Source: Pedobacter sp. MC2016-05 (GTDB lineage Bacteria > Bacteroidota > Bacteroidia > Sphingobacteriales > Sphingobacteriaceae). Taken from it: a stretch of DNA of 64,000 nucleotides. The stretch's first letter is position 1, and every line of letters begins with the position of its first letter. A program made the translations under genes and the position numbers. The stretch covers positions 62,001-126,000 of the forward strand of contig NZ_JAPIVT010000012.1 in assembly GCF_026239735.1 (NCBI RefSeq), given 5' to 3'. The notes under the pieces are model-generated. The model searched no databases. It saw only the letters and a list, made by a program, of their open reading frames with translations, and was not told the DNA's origin. Positions 52,272-60,782 of this stretch are shown in pieces.

Positions 52272-53648
52272 TTAGACCGATCTATTTTCTTCAATAGCCA
52301 GTTCTGAAGCTAATGTTTCATCTGTTTTCTTCGGCTCTCTGATAAATAGATAACAAATAATAGCGGCTAAAATCATTAATACGCCACCCAACTGAACCGC
52401 TAAAAGCCTATCATTATTTAAAACATTACGCATTAACCAGCCGAAACCCAGTGATGCAATGATCTCAGGCAAAACGATGAAGAAATTAAAGATCCCCATG
52501 TAAATACCGATTTTATCTTTTGGTAAAGAACCACTGAGCATGGCATAAGGCATTGAAAGAATACTTGCCCAAGCGATACCAACACCAGTCATACATAGGT
52601 AAAGCATATTTTTATCATGTACCCAAGCCACGCTGATTAATCCAAGTGCCCCACAAAGCAAACAAATGGCATGAGTTGTTTTTCTGCCCAATGCATCAGC
52701 GATTTTAGGTAACACCAATGCAAAGAGGAAGGTAATAACGCTGTAATAGGCAAGGGTTAAACTACCAAAATCTGCTCCCTGGGCATATACAGGATCGGCA
52801 GCATCTTTGCCACCAAAAACATTTACCGCCACTGCTGTAGTGTAATAAAACCACATTAGAAATAAGCCTGGCCAAGTAAAAAATTGTACAAGAGAAACAA
52901 TTTGCATACGCTTAGGCATGTTGCTTAACGCATGAAAGATCTCTTTTGCACCACCTAAAAAACCACTGCTGTTTTCCTTCAACTTCTCTTTAAAATCGGG
53001 ATCTCGTGGTGGATATTCTTTGGTGGTAAAAACCGTCCACAATACTGCGGCGAAAAAGAAAAATGCACCGATATAAAAAGAGAATTTTACATTCTCGGGA
53101 ATCTGACCTTGAGCCGCTGTATTCTGTAAATCAAAAACATTGTTCATCAACCAAGGTAAGGCCGAAGCTACACTTCCACCTAAACCGATCATCATGCTTT
53201 GCATAATAAAACCGCGATTTACCTGGCTATCTGGCAATTTATCGGTAACAAAAGCACGGAAAGGTTCCATCGCAATATTGCCAAATACATCTAAAACCCA
53301 AAGTAAGCCCGCTGCCATCCACAAAGCGCTGCTGTGTGGCATAAAAATTAAAGCGATACTGCTTACAATTGCCCCAATCATAAAATAAGGCCTTCTTCTC
53401 CCCCATTTCGGGTGCCAGGTTCTATCACTTAGATAACCAATTATAGGCTGAACCAACAAACCCGTTAACGGGGCAGCTAAAAATAATAGCGGAACCTGAT
53501 CGGGGTTTGCGCCCAGGTTTTCGTAAATACGCCCCATGTTGGCACGCTGCAAATCCCAGCCAAACTGAATTCCGAAAAACCCGACACTCATATTGATAAT
53601 TTGTGCAAGCGTTAGTTTCGGGTTCTCGAATATTGTTTTTAAGCTCAT
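52272..53648 (-). CDS. MFS sugar transporter (SLC45-like maltose/maltodextrin carrier)
   Basis: A 458-residue inner-membrane protein with twelve helices. The loop between helices 2 and 3 has GYLSDRTWHPKWGRRRPYF, the MFS motif A in its SLC45/sugar-cation form. The matching loop in the second half is LPKIADALGRKTTHAI. The N-terminus (GFFGIQFGWDLQRANMGRIY) is also typical of sugar carriers of this group. Placed between two amylase genes and the phosphorylase, it most likely brings maltose or short maltodextrins from periplasm to cytoplasm, probably with protons. A single inner-membrane carrier in this position is common in such loci. Confidence 0.9.
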   Translation of the reverse strand: MSLKTIFENPKLTLAQIINMSVGFFGIQFGWDLQRANMGRIYENLGANPDQVPLLFLAAPLTGLLVQPIIGYLSDRTWHPKWGRRRPYFMIGAIVSSIALIFMPHSSALWMAAGLLWVLDVFGNIAMEPFRAFVTDKLPDSQVNRGFIMQSMMIGLGGSVASALPWLMNNVFDLQNTAAQGQIPENVKFSFYIGAFFFFAAVLWTVFTTKEYPPRDPDFKEKLKENSSGFLGGAKEIFHALSNMPKRMQIVSLVQFFTWPGLFLMWFYYTTAVAVNVFGGKDAADPVYAQGADFGSLTLAYYSVITFLFALVLPKIADALGRKTTHAICLLCGALGLISVAWVHDKNMLYLCMTGVGIAWASILSMPYAMLSGSLPKDKIGIYMGIFNFFIVLPEIIASLGFGWLMRNVLNNDRLLAVQLGGVLMILAAIICYLFIREPKKTDETLASELAIEENRSV

Positions 53649-53729
53649 TATATTTGGTTTTTATTTAACCGCAAAGTACGCTAAGTGAATAACGCAAAGG
53701 CGCAAATTTTTTTATTGCAATTCCTCGGT

Positions 53730-53779
53730 ATGTGTCCTCACAGACCGAAATGTAAATTTACAATGGTCTGTGGAGACAT
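53730..53779. repeat. Nested inverted repeat between the MFS and amylase genes
   Basis: ATGTGTCCTCACAGACC (53730-53746) and GGTCTGTGGAGACAT (53765-53779) are imperfect inverted repeats, and between them lies the perfect palindrome TGTAAATTTACA (53751-53762). There is no T-run. It may end the amylase transcript on the minus strand or be a dispersed repeat. The spacer also contains CGCAAAGTACGCTAAG-type sequence common in this phylum. Confidence 0.6.
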
Positions 53780-53799
53780 GGTCCATCAAACTCATCATT

Positions 53800-55641
53800 C
53801 TAAAATTCTATTACTTGTGCCGAAACTGGTGCAAGTTTAACGGGTATAGTTGTTCCTGCCGGTATGTTCAGTTTTGTATCCGTTAATAATTCCGTAACCG
53901 GAGAGGAATTCTTAACTTTCAATACCTCTTCAGGGATTTGGATATTGGTCTCCAACGTTAAATTTCTATCGAAATTTGCCACTACCAACAAACGTTGCCT
54001 ACCAGAGTAACGAATGAAAGCATACATCCGGTTATTCATGTTTCCGCTTTGAGGAATCTCATAGATTTCGCCGTTCAATACTGCATCACTTGCCGATGTG
54101 ACTTTCAAAAGCTGTTTGTAATAAGCTCTTAAATGTTGCTGGGCAGCATTAAGTTTATGTCCATCAAACAAGCCACCATTCATCCATTTTTGATGATTTG
54201 GAACACCCCAATAATCAAAGATAGTGGTGCGGTTGTCATCTCCGCCATAACCTTCTTTACCTTTTCCCGGTTCTCCAACTTCCTGTCCGAAATACAACAT
54301 TACCGGACCAGCACCTAAGGTAGCCGAAACCACCATTGCAGGTAGCGCAAGTTCGGCCTTGCCCGCAAAGCCTGTAGATGCAATCCGTTCTTCATCGTGG
54401 TTCTCTAAAAAGCGCAACATTTTTTTTCCAAAGCCAGCGCTTTCTTTCTGCCACACGTAACGAATAGCCGACACATCTGCCTCGGGTTCATTTCTAATCA
54501 GCTTTTTTAAGCCATCGTATAAACCCACTTTATCGTATAGGTAATCAAATTTTCCTTCGTCTAAATATTGTTTATAAACCTGAGGATTGTAAGCTTCACC
54601 TAAGAAAATCAAATTAGGATTAACTTTTTTAACCTGTGGAATAACCCAATTCCAAAATGCAATAGGAATCATTTCGGCCATATCGCACCTGAATCCGTCA
54701 ACACCTTTATCCGTCCAAAAAACTAAAATATCTCGCATCTTCGTCCAAACCGGAGGGATGGGACTAAAATATTCTTTTCTTCCGTTTAAATAATCCACGC
54801 CATAGTTCAGCTTAACGGTTTCGTACCAATCGTCGTATTTTGGAGCAGCAGTAAACGCATCATTGCCAGTAGCCTTTGCCGGGTTTTCGTCGAATTTTCC
54901 ATCCTGAAGAATAGAAAGCGGCGTCTCTTGTCCGTTCGTAGGCACTACAAGTGGCTGACCAGGGATGTAATAAAAATCATTTTTTGTGCTGAAAGCTTTA
55001 GTTACCTCGTCATTAGCGCCAAAGTCGATAACTTTTTCTGGTTTGGAATAAGAATGGTAACCTCTGGCTACATGGTTTGGAACAAAGTCGATAATGACCT
55101 TTAAATTCTTTGCATGTGTTCTTTTCACCAACGCTTCAAATTCCTGCATCCGGTTTTTTACATCCACCGCTAAATCAGGATTTACATCATAATAATCGCG
55201 GATTGCATAAGGCGAACCAGCTCTTCCTTTCACCACGTCAGCATCATCAACCTTAATTCCATAATTCGAATAATCGGTTAGGCTTGCATGTGCAATAATG
55301 CCCGTGTACCAAACGTAATTTACATGCAACTCTTTGATCCCATCTAGCGCCCTATCTGTGATATCGTTAAACTTGCCAGAACCATTTTGCTCAATGGTTC
55401 CGTATGGGATGTTGGTGGTATTCTTGTTTCCGAATAAACGGGGCAATAACTGATATATAACGATTTGCTTATCGTTCATACTTTTACTCTTTTTTTGTGC
55501 AAAGGATGATTGTGAAATTAATAAAAGGGAAACCGCAATTATACAAGCTATCGCATTGAGATTGCTTCGTTCCTCACAATAACGAGGAGTCGAAAACAAT
55601 TTCAATACATTTTCCATTTTATGTTTTACCTCTACAATCAT
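53800..55641 (-). CDS. GH13 alpha-amylase family enzyme, exported, with repeat sequence in its N-terminus
   Basis: A 613-residue enzyme. The ATG at 55641 overlaps the GH65 stop codon (ATGA), which supports coupling; an ATG at 55617 is the alternative. The GH13 signatures are complete: VIIDFVPNHVARGY, GFRCDMAEM (nucleophile Asp), IFLGEAYNP (acid Glu), FLENHDEERIAS (Asp). A C-terminal beta domain ends the protein. The export signal CIIAVSLLLISQSSFAQ is normal, but it is preceded by TPRYCEERSNLNAIA. That peptide is the translation of a dispersed DNA repeat (55558-55584). The unusual N-region is therefore probably an insertion. It should degrade maltodextrins in the periplasm. Confidence 0.92.
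   Translation of the reverse strand: MIVEVKHKMENVLKLFSTPRYCEERSNLNAIACIIAVSLLLISQSSFAQKKSKSMNDKQIVIYQLLPRLFGNKNTTNIPYGTIEQNGSGKFNDITDRALDGIKELHVNYVWYTGIIAHASLTDYSNYGIKVDDADVVKGRAGSPYAIRDYYDVNPDLAVDVKNRMQEFEALVKRTHAKNLKVIIDFVPNHVARGYHSYSKPEKVIDFGANDEVTKAFSTKNDFYYIPGQPLVVPTNGQETPLSILQDGKFDENPAKATGNDAFTAAPKYDDWYETVKLNYGVDYLNGRKEYFSPIPPVWTKMRDILVFWTDKGVDGFRCDMAEMIPIAFWNWVIPQVKKVNPNLIFLGEAYNPQVYKQYLDEGKFDYLYDKVGLYDGLKKLIRNEPEADVSAIRYVWQKESAGFGKKMLRFLENHDEERIASTGFAGKAELALPAMVVSATLGAGPVMLYFGQEVGEPGKGKEGYGGDDNRTTIFDYWGVPNHQKWMNGGLFDGHKLNAAQQHLRAYYKQLLKVTSASDAVLNGEIYEIPQSGNMNNRMYAFIRYSGRQRLLVVANFDRNLTLETNIQIPEEVLKVKNSSPVTELLTDTKLNIPAGTTIPVKLAPVSAQVIEF
55558..55584. repeat. Dispersed repeat arm inside the amylase signal-peptide coding region
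   Basis: This 27-base stretch (GAGATTGCTTCGTTCCTCAC and on) matches the right arm of the inverted repeat at 58039-58065 in 23 of 27 positions. It encodes the CEERSNLNA part of the amylase N-terminus. Confidence 0.8.
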
Positions 55642-57956
55642 ACCAACTCCGCATTATTTACTTCGATTTTTGCGTTTCCAGACAGTTTATAAAACTGATT
55701 TCTGATTCCGATTTCTAAATCAACAGCGTTATTATTTTTAATATTGATGCCGTTTTCAGTGATATTTATTTTCAAAGTTGCTCCTCTGAAACCAATGGTA
55801 AACGAGAACGATTTCCACTGCTTTGGTAAGAAAGGATTAAACTGCAATTTGCCATCGCGAACACGCATACCGGCGAAACCTTCTACTACACTCATCCAGG
55901 TTCCGGCCATCGATGTAATGTGTAAGCCATCTTCCGTATCGTTGTTGTAATCGTCCAAATCTAAACGGGCAGTACGTAAGTAGAATTCGTAAGCACGAGC
56001 TTCATCATTTAATTTAGCGGCCAAAATACTGTGTACGCAAGGCGATAATGAACTTTCGTGAACGGTACGTGGCTCATAAAAATCGAAGTTTCTTCTGATA
56101 GTTTCCAGGTCGTAATCCTCTTCGAAGAAATACAGTCCTTGCAAAACATCTGCTTGTTTAATAAATGGAGAACGCAAGATCCTATCCCAACTCCATTTCT
56201 GGTTAATTGGTCGTTCACTTGCTGGTAAATCCTTAACTAAAGTTTGCTCTTTGTCCAAATAACCATCTTGCTGCAAGAAAATGCCTGAATTTTTATCCTC
56301 CGGATAATACATTTTCTCAATGATATCTGCCCAATCAGCAAATTCCTGAGCATCGAAATTTAAGCTTTTTAATAAGCTGTTATATTTTTCTGGCTGCTGA
56401 TTTTTCACAATTTCCGAAGCTTGTGTTGCATACTTCATGCACCAGGTTGCTAATAAATTGGTATACCAGTTGTTGTTTACGTTGTTCTCATACTCGTTCG
56501 GACCAGTAACACCAAGCATTACATATTGCTGTTTTTCGCCGCTCCAATTTACGCGTTGCTTCCAGAAACGTGCGATGCCGATGAGCACCTCCAAGCCAAA
56601 ATCTGATAAATAACTTTCATCTCCAGTATAGCGGATGTAGTTGTAAATTGCGAATGCAATAGCTCCATTGCGGTGGATTTCCTCGAAAGTGATTTCCCAC
56701 TCATTGTGGCATTCTTCGCCATTCATGGTAACCATCGGATACAATGCAGCGCCATCTTTAAAACCTAATTTCGCCGCATTTTCAATGGCTTTGCCCAATT
56801 GTTTGTGGCGATAAACCAATAGGTTTTTGCTTACTTCTTGCGGAGCAGTGGCTAAGTAAAAAGGCACACAATACGCTTCGGTATCCCAATAAGTAGAACC
56901 GCCGTATTTCTCGCCAGTAAAACCCTTCGGACCAATATTCAACCGATCATCTTTACCTGTATAGGTTTGGAACAACTGGAAAATATTAAAACGAATGGCC
57001 TGTTGCGCCGAAACATCACCTTCAATAATGATATCGCTTTCCTCCCATTTCGTGGCCCAGGCTTCAGTTTGTTCTTTTAATAACGTATCGAAACCTTTAG
57101 CTCTAGCTTTTGCAATAACTGCTTTGGCCTCTTTTAAAAGTGATTCTTTTGCATAATTTTCTGAAGATAAATTCGCTGCGATCTTAATCAAAGTGATTTC
57201 CTCATTCGCTTTTACCTGAACAGAAAAAGTTTGCCCAACGAATTTTTCTTTCCGAACAGCTTCCGGATTGATTGCCACTTTTTCAGCATTCTTATACAAT
57301 TCAATATGGCTTCCGGTGCAAACTTCAAATTCAGTTTTCTTTGTTCTTAGTTTGATATAAGCTTCTGTCTCGCCAATTTCATCAGAAACCAAAGTCCAGA
57401 ATTTCTCATCATAGTTGCTGTCCTGATTTTTGATATCGCCATCGATGAAAGGCATTAACGTGATTTTGCCATTAAAGTTTACAGACGTAATGCTGTAACG
57501 GATCGCTCCGACTTCATCATCGGCAATGCTACAGAAACGAGTTGATTTCACTTTAACAATTTTTCCACTTTTAAGTTCTGCTGTGAAAGTACGCTCCAAA
57601 ACCCCGGCATGCATATTCAAAACACGTTTGAACTCGCTTACTTCGGCTGTTGCTAAATCCAAAATTTCATCATCTAATTTCACTTCGATACCTACCCAAT
57701 TTGCCGCATTTAAAACTTTAGCAAAATATTCTGGATAGCCATTTTTCCACCAACCCACGCGGGTTTTATCAGGATAATAAACGCCTGCAACGTAATTCCC
57801 CAAAAGAGTTTCTCCAGAATAAGTTTCTTCAAAATTGGCACGCTGGCCCATACGACCATTACCCAAGCTGAAAATACTTTCTGAAATTTTATTTAAATGT
57901 GGATCAAAGCCTTCTTCGATAATACTCCACTCGTCTGCTTTAATGTAATTCTTCAT
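55638..57956 (-). CDS. Glycoside hydrolase family 65 phosphorylase (probably maltose phosphorylase)
   Basis: A 772-residue cytoplasmic enzyme without signal peptide. The GH65 N-terminal beta-sandwich (about 10-270) includes SIFSLGNGRMGQRANFEE. The (alpha/alpha)6 catalytic domain (about 320-690) carries GGSTYWDTEAYCVPFYLAT and the acid Glu in HNEWEITFEEIHRNG. HESSLSP is the phosphate-binding loop. A small C-terminal domain follows. Maltose phosphorylase splits maltose with phosphate into glucose and beta-glucose-1-phosphate; trehalose or kojibiose phosphorylase cannot be excluded from sequence. The neighbouring beta-phosphoglucomutase gene, which uses that product, and the amylases make maltose the likely substrate. 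Stop codon overlaps the next start. Confidence 0.94.
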   Translation of the reverse strand: MKNYIKADEWSIIEEGFDPHLNKISESIFSLGNGRMGQRANFEETYSGETLLGNYVAGVYYPDKTRVGWWKNGYPEYFAKVLNAANWVGIEVKLDDEILDLATAEVSEFKRVLNMHAGVLERTFTAELKSGKIVKVKSTRFCSIADDEVGAIRYSITSVNFNGKITLMPFIDGDIKNQDSNYDEKFWTLVSDEIGETEAYIKLRTKKTEFEVCTGSHIELYKNAEKVAINPEAVRKEKFVGQTFSVQVKANEEITLIKIAANLSSENYAKESLLKEAKAVIAKARAKGFDTLLKEQTEAWATKWEESDIIIEGDVSAQQAIRFNIFQLFQTYTGKDDRLNIGPKGFTGEKYGGSTYWDTEAYCVPFYLATAPQEVSKNLLVYRHKQLGKAIENAAKLGFKDGAALYPMVTMNGEECHNEWEITFEEIHRNGAIAFAIYNYIRYTGDESYLSDFGLEVLIGIARFWKQRVNWSGEKQQYVMLGVTGPNEYENNVNNNWYTNLLATWCMKYATQASEIVKNQQPEKYNSLLKSLNFDAQEFADWADIIEKMYYPEDKNSGIFLQQDGYLDKEQTLVKDLPASERPINQKWSWDRILRSPFIKQADVLQGLYFFEEDYDLETIRRNFDFYEPRTVHESSLSPCVHSILAAKLNDEARAYEFYLRTARLDLDDYNNDTEDGLHITSMAGTWMSVVEGFAGMRVRDGKLQFNPFLPKQWKSFSFTIGFRGATLKINITENGINIKNNNAVDLEIGIRNQFYKLSGNAKIEVNNAELV

Positions 57957-57968
57957 CTTTTATACTTT

Positions 57969-58065
57969 CGTCATTGCGAGGCAAGAAGCAATCTCCTATA
58001 GAGTGTTCGTCCTCACAATTTTATTGAATTCCTTTATAGAGATTGCTTCGTGCCTTGCAATGACG
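57969..58065. repeat. Long inverted repeat between pgmB and the GH65 gene
   Basis: CGTCATTGCGAGGCAAGAAG plus CAATCTC (57969-57995) and GAGATTGCTTCGTGCCTTGC plus AATGACG (58039-58065) are inverted copies, 25 of 27 positions matching, with a 43-base spacer. It fills nearly the whole intergenic gap. The CATTGCGAGG...GAAGCAATC core is, from general knowledge, a very common dispersed repeat in Bacteroidetes and some other phyla. Confidence 0.88.
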
Positions 58066-58077
58066 GCACTTGCCATT

Positions 58078-58755
58078 TTATAACTTTTCTAAATCTTCAA
58101 CCGTTAATTTATCTAACCCACTTACTACAAGGTCTGCCTCTGTAAGCACGCTTTTTTCGCCAATTCCTATGGCCTTCATTCCGCCACGTTTTGCAGCCTC
58201 AACGCCTGCAACAGCATCTTCAAAAACCACGCATTCATCAGGTTTGAAACCTAAAAGTTCTGCTCCTTTCAAAAATACCTCTGGATCTGGTTTTGATTTA
58301 GTAACCATATTTCCATCTACAATTTCATCAAAGAAATGAGCAAGATTGGTACGTTCTAAAATGATTCCTGAATTTTTACTGGCTGAACCCAAAGCCAGTT
58401 TATAGCCCGCCTGGTGAATAGCCGTTAAAAAATCAACCGTTCCAGGCAACACTTCAGCAGGATTCATTTTGGTAATCATATCTACATACCAGCTATTTTT
58501 CAAACTGGCAAGTTCTTCCTTCTCCGCATCGGTTTTTTGTACACTACCCCAGGCCAAAATTTTATTTAAACTTTCTACACGACTTACGCCCTTAAGCTGT
58601 TCATTTTGTTCTTCTGTAAAATCGAAACCCATGGTATTGGCCAGGCGTTTCCAGGCTTGGTAATGGTAAACTGCTGTATCTACCAATACACCATCCAAAT
58701 CAAAGAGACAGGCTTTAATTGGGGTTGAGGGTAGTATGTTTGATGTGTTTTGCAT
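58078..58755 (-). CDS. pgmB: Beta-phosphoglucomutase
   Basis: A 225-residue HAD-family enzyme that converts beta-glucose-1-phosphate to glucose-6-phosphate. The catalytic DLDGVLVDTA motif supplies the nucleophile and the acid/base Asp. HYQAWKRLANTMGFDF is the cap region, GSASKNSG the second HAD motif, and FEDAVAGVEAAKRGGMKAIG the metal-binding motif. The ATG at 58755 is chosen because it places the HAD motif near the N-terminus as usual; the frame extends to 58794. It follows the GH13 gene at 58805 by about 50 bases and precedes GH65, with the inverted repeat between. Confidence 0.93.
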   Translation of the reverse strand: MQNTSNILPSTPIKACLFDLDGVLVDTAVYHYQAWKRLANTMGFDFTEEQNEQLKGVSRVESLNKILAWGSVQKTDAEKEELASLKNSWYVDMITKMNPAEVLPGTVDFLTAIHQAGYKLALGSASKNSGIILERTNLAHFFDEIVDGNMVTKSKPDPEVFLKGAELLGFKPDECVVFEDAVAGVEAAKRGGMKAIGIGEKSVLTEADLVVSGLDKLTVEDLEKL

Positions 58756-58804
58756 TGCTATTATAAAAATCCGTTGGCTAAAGCCGAACGGCAATGAATG
58801 AATA

Positions 58805-60721
58805 TTAATTTAATTCTAAAACTAAGGTTGTTTTTGCTGGCATTTTAATTTCTTTGATTTGGATGCTTTCTCCCGAAATCACATTTTTGGCAGTAGTAAT
58901 TCCAGTTGTTCTTTCTGCAAATCTCTCTGTATTGAGCGTTTTCTCTTTATCTGTATTATTCACGATAACCATTACCGTACCTTTTGCAGTAGCATTGTAT
59001 CTAAAATAAACATACATATCATCTTCAGGTACAAACTGCATTAATTTACCAGTTTGTAAAGCTGGGCTATTTTTGCGGTAGTTGGCCAAAGTCTTCACAA
59101 AATTGAAAGCTTCATTTTCTTTGTTTGTTCTACCATCGGCGATAAACTTATCTTTTTTATCCCCTTGCCATCCGCCAGGAAAATCAGAACGAACCAGACC
59201 ATCAGGGGCAGAGAAATTTTTCATCAAAATTTCTGTCCCATAATACATCTGAGGGATACCACGCATAGTCAAAAGCATGGCTAAACCCATTTTATATTTA
59301 TCAAAATCTTCATTCACTACAGAATAAAAACGACTCATGTCATGATTATCTAAAGCGATACAATTTAATGTGGGGTCTTTGTAAAGAAAATCATGGGCTA
59401 CCACATCATACAATCGGTTAATACCATCTGTCCAGCCGTTTTTGCCATTCAAAGCCTCGTAAATCCCTTCTTTAACGGCCATGTCGGTAATGCCCGGCAA
59501 GTGCGTATCGAAACCACGATTAACGGTATTTCCACCCGTGAAGTAAGCTTGGTTGGCTACACCTGAAACAAATGTTTCGCCAAAAATGGATAAAGTCGGA
59601 AACTCAGCTCTCAGTTTAATTGCCCAATCAGCCATGTATGCCGGATCGTTATAGGGATAAGTATCTAAACGTAAACCGTCAATTCCCGCATATTCAATCC
59701 ACCAAATATGGTTTTGCGTTAAATAATTTTGAACATAAGGATTGGTCTGATCAAGATCGGGCATGGATGGAACAAACCAACCATCTAACATTTTTTTACG
59801 ATCAGCAGCAGATGCGTGAGTATCCATCACGGTTTGATCGCGATAACTGGTTTGTGTATATTTTGGCCATTGGTGTACCCAGCTTTTCATGGGCAAATCT
59901 TTGAAAAACCAATGACCCGTACCGATGTGATTATGGACCACATCTTTAATTACCTTCATGCCTTTTGCATGAGCAGCTTCTACGTATTTTTTGTAAAGTT
60001 CGTTTGTTCCGTAACGGGGATCAATTTTGTAATGATCTGTTACCGCGTAACCATGATAAGAAGCCTTTTCCATATCATTTTCGATTTCTGGAGTCATCCA
60101 AACCGTGGTGATTCCTAAATCCTTAAGGTAGTCTAAATGATTAATTACTCCTTGAATATCTCCCCCATGGCGATAATACATACTATCACGGTTGAGTGCT
60201 GTTTCTGCTAAGCCTTTAACAACGTCATTACTTTCGTCGCCATTCGAAAAACGATCTGGCATTAATAAGTAAATAAAATCTTTTTGCGATACCCCCTGAA
60301 TTCTGTCTGCGTTTTTATTGCGGTTCTTTAATTCGTAGTTGTAATTTAATATTTTTTTTCCTTTAACTGTGAAATTAATCGGGAACGTTCCCGATTTTAC
60401 TGCTGAAGAAAGTTCTAAATCCAAAAATAGATAATTTGGATTTTCAACTTTGTTTACCTTAACCAGCTTTACACCTGGGTAAGTTAATGAGATCGTACTG
60501 GCAGCAATGTTTTCTCCATGAACAAGCAGTTGGAGTTTCGGATTGTGCATTCCTGCATACCAGAACATTGGTTCTATGCGCTCTACTTTTTGAGCAAAGA
60601 GGTTTGCACATGAAAGAATTAAAAAGGAAAGTGTTACTGATTTTATTCTGGCAAAACGCCAATTATTGGAACGAGCATTACAAAAGATAGGACGCTGAAG
60701 GATAGGTTGGGTTTTGATCAT
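58805..60721 (-). CDS. GH13 neopullulanase/cyclomaltodextrinase-like enzyme (SusA-like)
   Basis: A 638-residue exported enzyme. The ATG at 60721 is chosen because the longer frame (from 60772) would begin inside the terminator after susE. A long basic leader precedes the signal core (VTLSFLILSCANLFAQ). An N-terminal beta domain typical of this subfamily follows (VERIEPMFWYAGMHNPKLQL). The catalytic domain has FIYLLMPDRFSNGD, VIKDVVHNHIGTG, GLRLDTYPYND (nucleophile Asp), IFGETFVSG (acid Glu) and ALDNHDMSRF (Asp). By analogy with SusA it should trim maltodextrins in the periplasm. First gene after the susCDE block. Confidence 0.93.
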   Translation of the reverse strand: MIKTQPILQRPIFCNARSNNWRFARIKSVTLSFLILSCANLFAQKVERIEPMFWYAGMHNPKLQLLVHGENIAASTISLTYPGVKLVKVNKVENPNYLFLDLELSSAVKSGTFPINFTVKGKKILNYNYELKNRNKNADRIQGVSQKDFIYLLMPDRFSNGDESNDVVKGLAETALNRDSMYYRHGGDIQGVINHLDYLKDLGITTVWMTPEIENDMEKASYHGYAVTDHYKIDPRYGTNELYKKYVEAAHAKGMKVIKDVVHNHIGTGHWFFKDLPMKSWVHQWPKYTQTSYRDQTVMDTHASAADRKKMLDGWFVPSMPDLDQTNPYVQNYLTQNHIWWIEYAGIDGLRLDTYPYNDPAYMADWAIKLRAEFPTLSIFGETFVSGVANQAYFTGGNTVNRGFDTHLPGITDMAVKEGIYEALNGKNGWTDGINRLYDVVAHDFLYKDPTLNCIALDNHDMSRFYSVVNEDFDKYKMGLAMLLTMRGIPQMYYGTEILMKNFSAPDGLVRSDFPGGWQGDKKDKFIADGRTNKENEAFNFVKTLANYRKNSPALQTGKLMQFVPEDDMYVYFRYNATAKGTVMVIVNNTDKEKTLNTERFAERTTGITTAKNVISGESIQIKEIKMPAKTTLVLELN

Positions 60722-60741
60722 GCTAAAACTTTGAAAGATTG

Positions 60742-60770
60742 AAAAAGTCCCGTGGCGTTTACCACGGGAC
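60742..60770 (-). terminator. Intrinsic terminator or attenuator after susE
   Basis: GTCCCGTGG (60747-60755) pairs perfectly with CCACGGGAC (60762-60770) with a 6-base loop, and five T residues follow on the minus strand. It lies 13 bases past the susE stop and just before the GH13 start, so it can lower expression of the enzyme genes relative to susCDE. Confidence 0.85.
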
Positions 60771-60782
60771 AAATTTTATAGA

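Noticed and set aside
60722..60772. N-terminal extension of the neopullulanase-like gene to 60772.
   Set aside because: Its first codons fall within the terminator hairpin after susE; ATG at 60721 is downstream of it.
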